NCBI GenBank assembly: GCA_002077045.2
Contig: KZ111140.1
Span: 1,544,791-1,608,790 of the forward strand
Source: Rachicladosporium sp. CCFEE 5018
Lineage: Eukaryota; Ascomycota; Dothideomycetes; Cladosporiales; Cladosporiaceae
Direction: 5' to 3'
DNA: 64,000 bases
Shown: positions 22,528 through 33,016 of the stretch, one piece after another
Position numbering within the stretch: the first letter of the stretch is position 1
How the letters are laid out: each line of letters starts with the position of its first letter
The notes under the pieces: model-generated
Told to the model about the DNA's origin: nothing
Seen by the model: only the letters and a program-made list of their open reading frames with translations
The model's database searches: none
Translations under genes and position numbers: made by a program

Positions 22528-23299
22528 AGGCCATCTTGACAGAGGGAGGCGGAGTAGAAGAGGCACTCGGCTTAAAGGTGATTCTTTCTGAGCAGCAAGA
22601 GCTTCCAATCATTGCAAAGTCTTTTCATTGCGCCTGTCTTCATTTCATCGCCGTGACTGCGGTGTCAGCAACGCAACGACATCAGGAATGATGCGTTGTG
22701 AGGTTCACGTAGACTTTAAAGAAAACAGACATGAAAGAACGTGCCAGCCGGACGAATATGAGCACAGAAGTAGGCGTGACCACTTCTGTGCCGTTGACTT
22801 TGCATTCGTGACTGACTGTAGTGTTCACGTCGAATAATGCCGTTACCGTCGCTGTTCACAAGCGGACTCCGCAGCCTGGGTAGATCTCACTGCACCGCCA
22901 CGTGAGAATCGAGATTGGTCCACTACCTAGTATGCCTGACTCGATCCCCGCGGCATGACCGTTCCACCCGTTCCCCGGTAGTACCGATCAGTAGTGCCAT
23001 CGGCAGATCTAGCCGTTTAGACCCTCTACTATATAGTTCACTATCGCGTCTTCATTTTTCAACGATCGGTGGTATCGTAACGGCGATGCCGAGCCATCGA
23101 CGACTAAGCGATAAGAACGTTCTTTTCACTTGAACAATGAGTAAGACGCGTCGTAAAGGCTGATGACATCAATCGGGTCGCTGCCTCAGTGTGGCTTGGC
23201 CAGGCAACACCGCACTAGCTCGTAGCCTCAGTCACATCCAACTTAGTCAGTCATACTTGCCGGGTCTATATGTACCGTCACTCCCCTGCATCTGCTACG
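22528..23299. promoter_or_regulatory. Upstream region of AAA+ ATPase gene (copy A)
   Basis: No gene seen. From about 22850 to the ATG the sequence matches copy B with only about 15 differences in ~450 bases, as conserved as the coding DNA beside it. The upstream ATG at 23270 is absent in B (ATA), so 23300 is taken as the start. Confidence 0.45.
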
Positions 23300-25993
23300 A
23301 TGTCTGACGAGCACTTGTTCAGGCAAGTAGAGACTTTCGTAGACCGCATCGCCCGCCTCACAAGAGAAGGTGGAGGTAAAGTGAAGTGGAAGTACCCAAA
23401 GCGCGGCCTCAAAATGCGTTCAGACTCCGACAGTGACGACGACCGCGCTACACCTGCCACCGACACCGCAAGCAACGATATCGCGATGGCGATGGTGAAA
23501 GGCCCCCTCGTCGCCGTTAACAGCGCGGAGATCGGCATGACGGCAGACTCAAAGGTCCTCTATTCAGGGCCTGAAGACAAGAAAGGTCGCTTCCAGTGGA
23601 AGGATCAACCACCAAAGGACCTCGAGAAGCCTGCTGAAGGTGCTGCAATACCTCCATCACTTCCAATGATCCAGCACTAATTAATTGCAGATGCCGAGTC
23701 CCTGAAGCATGCCATCCTCGTGCGCTACGTCAAGACCTTCGCGGACCCTCGCCGCAATCTCCGACTTCACTCCGTCGTCGTCCAGAGTCCCCTACTTCGC
23801 GAGATTCTCGGAGATGTGCTCAAAGGCTATCCCGGCCTCTCTACTGAACTCACTCGCCTAGAGTTCTCGGGAAATTTCGAGCCACTCATCCATCGCTGGG
23901 AGCAGTTCACCGCCGCGATCGAGGACCTCAAAGTTCAGGCAGCAGCTCTGGAGACGCCAGACACCCCACAAGAAGAAGTCACTACCAATTTGGCTAAGCT
24001 AGCTGTTACGACCGACACGTCCATCGAAGCAAATGGCAAAGAGGCCGAGACCACTCAGGTAGCACCTCCTACAGCCGATGTACGACTCAAGCACGCGTTA
24101 CTGCTCTACAATCTCCTCGCAACCGAATTAAAAGACACGATCGAGACCAGCAGTGACATGATCAAGAAAAGCCATATCAGCTTCGACCTGATGTGGACTG
24201 CCTTCCAGCCAGGCAGCCTCGTCTACGCCAAGGTCATGCAGCGGGATCGCGTCTTCCGCCTCCAGTCATCGGCTTACGGGTACGATCAAACCGGCGACCC
24301 AGTCTTCCATCTGACCATGAAGTTCATCGATTTCGACGGCACTCGCCACGGCACGAAAAAGCAAATCATACCCATCGCGTACTTTGAAGGGACCAAACCA
24401 TTCACGTCGCTATCTGCCCTTCCTCTTGCCTCGCATCCGCAGCAGCAAGTGATCAAAGACCGACTCACCGTCCGCGGTGCCAAGGTTGAGGCGTTGGCTG
24501 GCGTCCAGTATCGCGGATACGATGGTACTGGCTACTTCATCAATCAGAACAACGAGATTGAATATGTCACGGTTCGTGGCCGGGTGGTAATCGACGCCTT
24601 ATCGTGGAACAAATGGGTCCCGAACCACGCAGTCTACCTGACCCCTCTGCATGCCAAAGAGACTGTCATGGTCAACGGGTTCAACGCTACCGCAGGCGAC
24701 GATGACGAGCATGACGAGTACGAGGAAGAGGATGATTATCAGGAGCTGGATGACGACATGAACTACGCGCCTCCTATGGAAGACCAAGAAGACAAGAAGC
24801 GCCCTGCGCTGAGTCCAGAGCAACAGATGCTATGCACGCCAGTTGTGCGCGGCTACGCTCTGAAGGAGAAGTTGTGGTTGAATATGTTCGTCAATGGAAC
24901 ACGTGACGTCACCTTCAGCACGGCGGCATTCGAGAGTCTGGTCTTGCCTGATGGTCAAAAGGACATGCTACTGGGCTTCACCGCCATGCAGATGAGTGCT
25001 TACACGCAGTGGGACGATGTGGTGTCTGGGAAGGGCAAGGGGATTTTGCTGTTGCTGAGTGGGCCTCCGGGTAAACTCACTTGACCTTCTGATACATGAT
25101 TGCAATGACTAATACAACCAACAGGTGTCGGCAAGACCTTGACCGCTGAGAGTGTGGCAGAGGAGATGAAGGTGCCGCTCTACAGCGTCACGGCAGGCGA
25201 TCTCGGTTGGGATAGGAACATCGAGAAGAAGCTCGTCGACATCTTCACCATGGTCACCCGCTGGAACGCGATATTGCTGATTGACGAGGCTGATGTCTTC
25301 ATGGAGGCCCGTAGTCTGGAGGCCATCGAGCGCAATAAGCTCGTGTCGATCTTCTTGCGTGTGCTGGAGTACTTCGAGGGTATTGCGTAAGTGTCGCCCG
25401 AGATGATTGACTCACCACTGAATCTTACTGACCAGGCTGTAGCTTTCTCACCACCAATCGCGTGCAGACCTTCGATCCCGCCTTCCAGAGTCGTATCCAC
25501 ATCAGTATCGACTACCCCGAGCTGAGCGCTGAGTCCCGCAAGACGGTTTGGAAGACATTCCTCGCCTCTCACGACGTCGTGCAGGCGACCGCCCGCGACA
25601 AGCTGCCAGTCTTCACTCACACCAAGCCATCGGACGATGCCAGCGACAGGGCCAACAGCGACTACGAGAAGGCGAAGGCAGACTACGACAAGGCGATCGA
25701 GTTGCACCCAAAGCGCACGCTGCCGCATGAGCTCTCGGAGAAGGACATCCATGCGTTGTCGTTGAAGGCGCTGAATGGGCGTCAGATCAAGAATTGTAAG
25801 ATACTCATTTGCCCGTTGTTAGAGTTCCATGAGCTAACACGTTTATGCAGTGCTCAAGACCGCCCAGCTCCACGCCATCTACAAGGGCGAGGCGCTGAGC
25901 AAGAAGCACATCGATCACTCGCTCGGTGTGACGCAGCACTTGCTGCAGAGCTCCCAGCAGACTGCTGGGACTCGCGCTAGTCTGTACGGTTGA
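23300..25993 (+). CDS. AAA+ ATPase with fungal N-terminal domain (copy A)
   Basis: Five exons, 23300-23639, 23691-25070, 25125-25386, 25443-25795 and 25851-25993, encode 825 residues. The N-terminal ~560 residues resemble the DUF7025-type domain of a fungus-specific AAA family, with an acidic stretch (EYEEEDDYQELDDD) before the ATPase core. The core has Walker A GPPGVGKT (split by intron 2), Walker B ILLIDEAD, sensor-1 FLTTNR and an FQSRIH arginine element. A charged helical insertion (DYEKAKADYDKAIEL) and a C-terminal helical lid follow. Such proteins are predicted ATP-driven remodellers; the partner is unknown. No targeting signal is obvious. All introns are short with good GT-AG ends and identical positions in copy B. 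Confidence 0.88.
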
Positions 25994-26367
25994 GGTGTAC
26001 ACATGACATGACTTATGGTTTACGGCGTATGCATACTCCATTGGCAACGGCAGAACAGGAGACAGCATAGCGAGGCGTTCGATAGATACCCGGGGTATAG
26101 CATGCATGACATAGAGGGCGTACATTAGCGCTCGAAAGGAAGTATAAGATTGCACGCGAGGACTCGCTGTATCTACACAAACTCTCATGCGATTGTTGTG
26201 ATCTTCATACGGTCGTTTCCACTGCACTGCGAATGCCAATTGGCGGACCCGAGCCCGTGAGAGACTGCACCGAATGCGATACATGCTTTGCGAAGAATCC
26301 CTTGATATGCTCCATGTCCCCGTAGAATCGTACCCAAGCTAACATACATGCTCCCGAGCCCGTAATC
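25994..26367. other. Intergenic between convergent genes (copy A)
   Basis: 3' ends of the AAA gene and the downstream minus-strand gene. No gene seen. Confidence 0.5.
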
Positions 26368-27357
26368 CTACATTTGCGTCAGCTGCAAATCCTCCTCGAC
26401 GAAGCTCTCTAGCTGCGTTAGCGTGAAAGACGGCGTCCGCGATCCCATGCCCAACTCTGTCTGGCGTGCAGACATTGGCAATGACACCGATCTCGACAGC
26501 TTCTTCGCCTTGTCACGCTGCGGATCGGGTCTGGTCGTTCTCGAGGGCAAGGCAGGTGGTGGCATTATTATTCTCGGTTGTCCGTACACTGCTTTGATAG
26601 GGCTACTTGCCAGGATCGTCGCGTCCAGTGCATCGAGATCCTCTTCCGTCAAGTCTATGGAGCCGAATGAAGTTGTGACGGACGGCGGCTGAGGAGCAGG
26701 CGGCATTGGCGAAGACACATGGGTAGGGCGAATAGGAGCGGGCATGGTCTTTGGAGCGCACTGCGTTGGAACATAGTCGCTTAGCAGCTCGTCGTCCCAG
26801 TCATCGTCCAGTACGGAATCGTTTCTCGTGACTTCGTGAGGCTGAGTGACCGAGTGAGCTCCGTCTCGACAAGCATTTCGAGGCACAGCTTCCTGGGCCA
26901 GCTCCGTCGTGACCTTCTCGGCCTCTCTCGGATTCCGGTCTGCATTCAAAGCCTCCTCTAGACCCTCCATCAGACCTTCGTCGTCGGTATCGTCCCATAC
27001 CTCACCAGCCATACCTGTTCCATCCGCGCCCCGAGTTTCCCTCTGGTCTACCTTCCGCTGGTCCCCAAACCAAGCCCCCAAACATCTCTGACTCCCCCTA
27101 AACCCAAAACGATCCCTCGCCCTCTGTGTCGCCTTCGTCCCTACCATGCTCCTCTCCTCCCTCTCCTCTTTCTCCAACTCCGCCCTCTTCTTCGCAGCCT
27201 CAACCTTCCGCTTCTCGCGTTCCTTGACACCCCATGCCCGACGTTCCAACAACGCAGCACGTTCAAGACGTTTCTTCTCGCGGTCTGACAGTACGTTGGT
27301 ACAAGAGCGGGATTTGTACGCCGCCCGGGCGGCTTTGGTTGTTGTTGGTGGGGCCAT
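26368..27357 (-). CDS. Hypothetical charged protein with basic coiled N-terminus (copy A)
   Basis: A single exon of 329 residues. Residues ~25-75 are Lys/Arg/Glu-rich and probably a long helix (DREKKRLERAALLERR, AAKKRAELEKEEREER), suited to nucleic-acid or coiled-coil contacts. The middle is acidic with repeated Asp clusters (VWDDTDDEGL, VLDDDWDDELLSDY). The end is Ser/Pro-rich and closes with a hydrophobic/acidic patch (FTLTQLESFVEEDLQLTQM), the most conserved part. No enzyme motif, signal or membrane segment is seen and I do not recognise the family. It lies tail to tail with the AAA ATPase gene. Copy B (55008-55997) has the same length and few changes. Confidence 0.65.
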   Translation of the reverse strand: MAPPTTTKAARAAYKSRSCTNVLSDREKKRLERAALLERRAWGVKEREKRKVEAAKKRAELEKEEREERSMVGTKATQRARDRFGFRGSQRCLGAWFGDQRKVDQRETRGADGTGMAGEVWDDTDDEGLMEGLEEALNADRNPREAEKVTTELAQEAVPRNACRDGAHSVTQPHEVTRNDSVLDDDWDDELLSDYVPTQCAPKTMPAPIRPTHVSSPMPPAPQPPSVTTSFGSIDLTEEDLDALDATILASSPIKAVYGQPRIIMPPPALPSRTTRPDPQRDKAKKLSRSVSLPMSARQTELGMGSRTPSFTLTQLESFVEEDLQLTQM

Positions 27358-27705
27358 TGGAGGAGGGTAGGTGCCGGTATGGCTGTAATGGCGGAGGAGT
27401 TCACATGGCCGAAGACGATAGTGCTAGGACCCAACTTGAAACTGAAGTTGTAGCGGTACCTCGAGGGGTGAAGTAGAGGAATGATTGTTTACATTGCTGG
27501 CGAGCTTCACATACAAGCTTGGAAGTCACAGCTCGGCGTCTCGGACAACACTGGACCGAGTACGCGATGTACAGAGCGATTGAGGAAGTGAAGTGAGAGT
27601 CACAAATAAGGCATTGATGCCCCGCAACGATCTATATGCACCGGTGCACCAGGCCGTCTCTTCGTCAATGTCGTCCCGCAACCTCAGCATTTCTAACCTC
27701 CACAA
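27358..27705. other. Upstream region running into the gap (copy A)
   Basis: Promoter side of the charged hypothetical protein. It matches 55998-56346 almost base for base up to the first N. Open frames that extend through the Ns are artefacts. Confidence 0.6.
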
Positions 27706-27805
27706 NNNNNNNNNNNNNNNNNNNNNNNNNNNNNNNNNNNNNNNNNNNNNNNNNNNNNNNNNNNNNNNNNNNNNNNNNNNNNNNNNNNNNNNNNNNNNNN
27801 NNNNN
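27706..27805. other. Assembly gap of 100 N
   Basis: A run of exactly 100 Ns, the usual placeholder for a gap of unknown size. It sits precisely at the junction of the two copies, so the real junction sequence, and even whether A and B are physically adjacent, is unknown. Confidence 0.99.
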
Positions 27806-27815
27806 TACACGACAG

Positions 27816-28289
27816 TACACCACTCAGTTCGGCATCTCCAACGACGAGTACCACGAGCGCCCTGCCGGCTACTCATCCTGGGCAGCCACCGCCACCGGCA
27901 CCGCATGGGGCCCGTCCGACTACACCACCGCGACTGCCACCGAGTCCTCTTCAGCCTCGTCCTCCAGCGCATCCATGTCGATCTCCGCCACCGTTCCCAG
28001 CAACGCAACCGTGACTACGACGACCGTCAAGCCTTACGGTACTGGCGTCCTCTCCGGCTACCCAGCTGGCAACACCACCGTCATTGCACCCACCGGCTCG
28101 ATGACCGTCCCTACCTCGCTCTACACGAGCGCGACACGCACTGCGTCGAAGTCAAGCAGCACCGCAGGCGCTGCATCTGCTACGTCTGCGGCTCCTGCGC
28201 CAACCTGGAGCTCGAGTGGCGCTGGAAGCATTGCAGTTAGCTTTGGCAGCGTTGTTGTGGCAGCCGGGCTGGCTGTGTTCGCGTTCTAG
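27816..28289 (+). CDS. GPI-anchored Ser/Thr-rich surface protein, last exon (copy B, 5' partial)
   Basis: The sequence after the gap starts ten bases before the expected splice acceptor (cag at 27813-27815), so only the last exon (157 residues) is present. It has the same Tyr/Gly-rich start, Ser/Thr stalk and hydrophobic GPI tail as 33-506. The upstream exons are lost in the gap. Because both copies are cut at virtually the same base, the whole gene is not available from this window. Confidence 0.7.
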   Translation, partial: YTTQFGISNDEYHERPAGYSSWAATATGTAWGPSDYTTATATESSSASSSSASMSISATVPSNATVTTTTVKPYGTGVLSGYPAGNTTVIAPTGSMTVPTSLYTSATRTASKSSSTAGAASATSAAPAPTWSSSGAGSIAVSFGSVVVAAGLAVFAF

Positions 28290-29369
28290 GGAAGAGATGC
28301 ATTGGGAATGAGGAATCTGAAGAGAAGATCGCGAGGTGTGTATAGTAGCAAAAGCTAGGTAATGTGTGTACTACTTGCATGCCGATCATTGTCAAGCCTT
28401 GCATACCGGAGAGATGAAGCGGACAGTAGGTGAGGTTTTCTTGCTGCGTGTCTGTGCTTCAATGTCTAGAAACTACTTATTACGCCACTGTGTACATAGC
28501 GTGGTTCAACGACTCGCGGCGTACGTGCACCAGCCCACGATGCCCACCCCGATGGAGGACTGCCAACGACGGTGGGACCACTCCCAGACTGTAAACAACG
28601 AGACCGCACTGAACCTCTTCACAACGACAGATCACTGCCATCGCAAAGCGCTAATCCACTTCCTCATATCGATTCAATCCTGGCCGCTTATGGAATCAGG
28701 CTCCACTGCGCCCCTCCATGATCAGCACATACACCGCCCCTCCGACTGCGCCAAACAACCAAACTTGCTCAATGACTTCTGTTGTACTCCAACACAGGTT
28801 TAGCGCCAGCCACAGCCAAACCCCCTTCTACTGCCCCACCGCAGCCCAAAACCCCTTTCCTTTCCAATTTCCTCCCTCCTTACTTGCCTCGCCATTCACT
28901 GCCATCTACACCACCATCTATCTGAGCACCAATGGCTTTCGCCAGGTTGCTGCGTTGCTGCGTTCCAGCGTTGCTTTTTATTTACCCAATGCCATTTATG
29001 TGCTACTTGCCATATATGCGCTGATTTACCTCTTTTTCATCATTGCGTCGGTTTGAGGGCTGGGCGGTGGAGAAGCACCTGGCGAGTCCGCTGTTGCTTT
29101 TAGCTTTGATGGTTGTGGTGGCTGTGACTGGCGCCCGCCGTGTTGCCTTTGACGTGCTGCGCGGCGCGCGTCGAGGTCGCCGCCGCCGTCGCCGTCGCTG
29201 GCAGTCAAGAGCAGTACGATACAGCTCCATGTAGTGGCCGTTGTTCGAAAATCGCTGCCGTCTTTCAGCGGTTTGAATGATGGGTACCACCCATCAGCAG
29301 TCGCCCCCCCCCCCCCATTTGGAAACATCGTCATCAATGGGCACGACGATATTGCGACACCGTCGAGCA
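28290..29369. other. Intergenic with ~0.8 kb extra sequence (copy B)
   Basis: Bases ~28530-29335 have no counterpart in copy A (where the two flanks are ~30-40 bases apart near 750-785). The extra sequence holds a run of 13 C at 29304-29316 and GC-rich CGCCG repeats near 29180. I see no transposase, terminal repeats or clear gene. It may be an insertion in B or a deletion in A. Confidence 0.6.
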
Positions 29370-30538
29370 TCACGGATAGGATGCGACCATCAGTACTTCT
29401 TCACGCTGTGCACTACACATACACCCGGCCTTCGCAGCCAACAAAGGCGTCTCCTCTCTGTCCTTGCCGCCCAAATTGCCCTTCAGTTTCGATCCCTTGC
29501 ACGTATTGCTTCGATAAGCCCACCACTGACACACCAGCACTCCGTCTCCGACAATCCCACCAATCATGATCGCAGTCAACGACCACAACCCCGGATTACT
29601 CGACAAAGACCCGATCGTGGTAAAGTCGATCCCCAACAATATGACCCAACACGTAGCATCGAGGCCAACTTGCAGCATAGAGAAGCCCTGCGTTGACGTT
29701 CGGCGATGATGGGACTGGATCAGCGGGATGAATTTGAAGAGCGAGGCAATGACGGCGATGGTGTTGCAGGTGTTGACCTAGCGCGTCGAAAGGGGTCAGT
29801 AGCTACCACAAGAGCGTCAATCATGAGAAGGCTCAAGAGATCAACCCATTGCCACCATCCGTCTCCGTCCATGCTCAGCTGACGCTTGCTCGTGAGTGGG
29901 ATCGCAACGAGACTAGCGACGGAAGCTACCACGCAGAGCCAGATGAGTACCGAAGACGTCTGGGAGAGCTTGCTCGAACGTGGCGGTAAGAGATTAGTCT
30001 GCACCAAAGTCGTCAAGCCTAGGATCATTGCATGCAGTGGAAGGATGAGCACAAACAAGCTCAAATTCTCGTGGCCTATGATTGCCCAGCCGCCCTTGCG
30101 ACTTTCGAATTGGTCTTGGATGACTTTGGATGATGCGGTCAGCACTCCGCCGCCTACCTGAAACAGCATCAGCATCGGGCGCGACGAAGTAGTTTGTGGC
30201 GTGTAAGGAAGCAGACGGACCTGATGCATTGCACCGACCACAATCCAGAAGGACCAGTCTGTCGTCAGACCATTGGTGTCGCGTCGGACCAAGTTGCAGA
30301 TGGGTTGCGGCCAGAGAGAGAGGACGCTGCATATTAGCGCTAAGAGGCTAAGTAGGCTGATCCGGTTGTGAGCAGGTGATTTCGACGGTGTCGAGGTTGA
30401 ACGACGGCATGTAGTGACTTACAAGGACACAAGCCAATTGCCCCATGAGTCCCTCCAGTTGTCTCAGTCGTCTGTAGTGTGTAGTAGAGGGTACCCATCA
30501 CTCGCCGTGGAGCTCAGGATCAGCGAGGATGAGGCCAT
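29370..30538 (-). pseudogene. PQ-loop repeat membrane protein 1, decayed copy (B)
   Basis: Expected exons by alignment to 866-1993 are 30538-30423, 30356-30221, 30157-29837 and 29777-29370. Three lesions are seen. (1) In exon 1 the Trp codon at residue 25 is TGA. (2) The exon 3 donor is TT instead of GT (minus strand, just below 29837). (3) In exon 4 the second PQ motif reads FIPLIQSHHRR, so the defining Gln is Leu; the C-terminal tail is also frame-extended relative to copy A. The remaining frame is still readable, so decay is fairly recent. The A copy keeps all three features. Confidence 0.85.
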
Positions 30539-31851
30539 ACCGCAACTCCGAAGTATACGTATCGGTTGAAGGTTCTTACTTGTCGCTGGTAAGGATAGAA
30601 TGGAGTCTGACGTTTGCTAGAGAGCTGTTGCGAGATAGGAGTGTCTACATGTAATGGAGAAGACAATGTTGCCGCCTACCTGTATGCACGTCTGTGGCAC
30701 GGCTTGGTGTGCGCCGTCGCAGTGCTTCGCATTGCCGCCCTGTGTGCATGCAAGTCTTTGCTGAGAGTTGTTGGTAGCCAATAGCTCTTCTGCAGTACTG
30801 TAGTGACCACATCTAGCACCAAACTGTTGGAGATGTCTCGCTACATGTCGAAGCCATGAGCGTGCGGCGGTAGATGCTGCCGCTCTGGTGCGATTGTTGG
30901 ACGACAAGCGATGCAATTGCTCATCCACGTCCTCGAGGTGAATCAGGTCTCGAGAACCACTCAAGACTCTCTATCAGAGGATGCATCCCTTCGATCTGAT
31001 GTTTCCTTGGTCCGGACACAGTCAAAGTCGTCGCTGAATGTTGAAGTCTGAGTGCGCTTGGATACATGTATGGCCATTGTGTACGAGTCATGAAGGTTGG
31101 GCGCGCAACCCTAAGGAATGTGTGGTTGAAAGTTGACTTGGGGTAAACAATGCGACGACGAGATCTTTAATCTCACGGGAACCGATATCGACATCTGAGT
31201 TGGCAGATCGATCTGGTAGATTCCTATGATTATTGCCGAATTTCTTTGGAGTCGATCGACTCGGTGGCCGTCGCGGCAGCATTCTGACCAGGCTATTTTC
31301 CGAGGTCTGGAAACAATGAACATCAGACAACGCAAGAGCATGGTCATCTTCCATCTCATTTCTTCGCCTTGTCTGCGAAACTTCCAATCTGCACACAAGC
31401 ACCTATAGACGCTTCGACAGGTCTCTGTACATCTTGACTGTACATCATGGCAAAGCTTTCAGCGTCCCGGGAATGTCCAGACTGGCAGTGCCGAATACCC
31501 ATGAGCAAGACACCAGGCTTGGTGACCTTGATCCTACCTTTGGGATGTTTGATTTGTAGCAAATATCAACCTGACCAGCACATATGAATACCGCAGACAT
31601 TGCATGGGGATTGGGTGGATGTGATGGAGAATTTGCTCGGAATGTAGCCTGGTTGAGCAGGTCTTGGGGTATCATTATGTATACTCTATGCTCCATCCCC
31701 GCGTCACACATCCGCCCTGTTTCTTTCCCTGGCCTCTCACGACTTCCTCGTGCCTTTTCGGTGGCCATCACTCACTCTGATGATCAGAACTACGTCCCGG
31801 CAAGTCTGTCTCGTATCTTCGCATCCGTCGCGGATGCTGTGGTCCCCTCTC
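30539..31851. other. Intergenic, no supported gene (copy B)
   Basis: Counterpart of 1994-3279. The last ~170 bases (31690-31850) are unlike copy A. No gene called. Confidence 0.55.
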
Positions 31852-33016
31852 TCAAGGTCTGCCCTCAGCCAGCGACCCTCCAGTATCAGTGACCGTCTTC
31901 ACCGTCCCAGCAGGCTCCTTCGTCATACCCATCGGGAACTCGACCTCCTCTGCCTTGTTTCCACTCATCTTCACCCTCTTCTGCTCCCTATCTTGTTCGG
32001 TCTCCTTACTCTCCGAGTCCTTTGCCATACTCTCTAGCCCCTCCTCTTGACCCGAGAATAGCGTGAAAACGTCTGCATCTAGCTTGTCCCTTCCCTTGAG
32101 GAATTCGAGCTCCATCATGAAGACATAGCCGACTAGCTCGCCGCCGAGTTGGCGGACCAGATCGCCCGCTGCTGCTGCGCTGCCACCTGTTGTCCCCTGT
32201 CAGTGCATGTTCCCATCCCGCCTGATGGACGTTCACGTACCTGTCGCGATGATGTCGTCGGCTATGAGCACCCTCTGGCCAGACTTGACAGCATCTGCCT
32301 GCATCTCAAAGCTGTCTCCACCATACTCCTTCTGGAAGCCCACGCTCTTCACCTTACCGGGCAGCTTCCCTGGTTTCCGCACCGGTACGAAGCCTGCGCC
32401 GAGTCTCAACGCCAATGCAGGTCCGAATAGAAAGCCTCTGCTCTCCAGTCCAACGACGATGTCTATGCGGGGATCCTTGCCGAGATGGGAAGTAATGAGG
32501 AGCTCGAGGGCAGTGAGGAGGGTCTCAAACAGCTTGGGCGAGGCGAAGAGTGGGAGGATGTCTTCGAACAGTATGCCGGGTTGAGGGAAATTGGGGTATT
32601 GGCGAAGGTTGCTTCGTAGTATCCTTACGAGGGCTGGTAGTTGTGGCTTCTCAGAACTGGGCTGTTGCTAATGGTCGACGTGTTAGTGCATGAGTAGGTA
32701 TTGGGGCATTCTTTCGACTCACGGAGGCACCGGTGGCAGAGGCGGTGGGGAGTCCTCCTTCGGCATCTTGAGTGCTCTTCTTCCCACTCAACAACTCCTC
32801 CCTCGTCGCGCCCGGTGCTTTCCCGTCCGATGGATGCAAGATCCCGTTCTCCCCACCGGTCGTAGGATCCGGCTTTGAAGTGTGCGGATGACTCGCCGTA
32901 CTCGCTTTATCCGCTCCCTGTGTCGCAGGCGCTGTAGAGCCAGGCAGACTATGCGGTGGATGCTCGCCCTCGGCGTGCGTGTTCAAGACTGGCTTGGAGT
33001 TTGCAGAGTCGGGCAT
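31852..33016 (-). CDS. APT1: Adenine phosphoribosyltransferase with long tails (copy B, intact)
   Basis: Exons 33016-32723, 32667-32241 and 32186-31852 encode 351 residues, about twice a usual APRT (~180). The enzyme makes AMP from adenine and PRPP (purine salvage, cytosol). The core starts about residue 110 (LRQYPNFPQPGILFEDI), has VVGLESRGF, KPGKLPGK, and the PRPP loop VLIADDIIATGGSAAAAGD; intron 2 splits its GG. The N-terminal ~100 residues are Pro/Ser/Gly-rich and likely disordered; the C-terminal ~85 are charged (Glu/Lys-rich, KETEQDREQKR) and follow the usual end of the fold. The start is the first ATG giving MPDSANSKP; an upstream in-frame codon is not ATG. This is the only intact APRT of the pair. 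Confidence 0.88.

Larger units (their letters stand above)
23..27705. repeat. Copy A of a ~28 kb duplicated segment
   Basis: Gene order, orientation, exon lengths and most intergenic sequence match 27806-56346. Base 23 aligns with the first base after the N gap, and base 27705 aligns with 56346. Copy A is about 0.86 kb shorter, mostly because ~0.8 kb present in copy B between the GPI-protein exon and the first PQ-loop gene is missing here. Coding exons are clearly alignable throughout, while several intergenic stretches (4950-5800, 3130-3290) are strongly diverged. Whether it is a tandem duplicate or a homeologous contig cannot be decided from sequence. Confidence 0.95.

Noticed and set aside
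27593..28289. Long frames running through the N gap
   Set aside because: They are translations of Ns; only the part from 27816 is supported.
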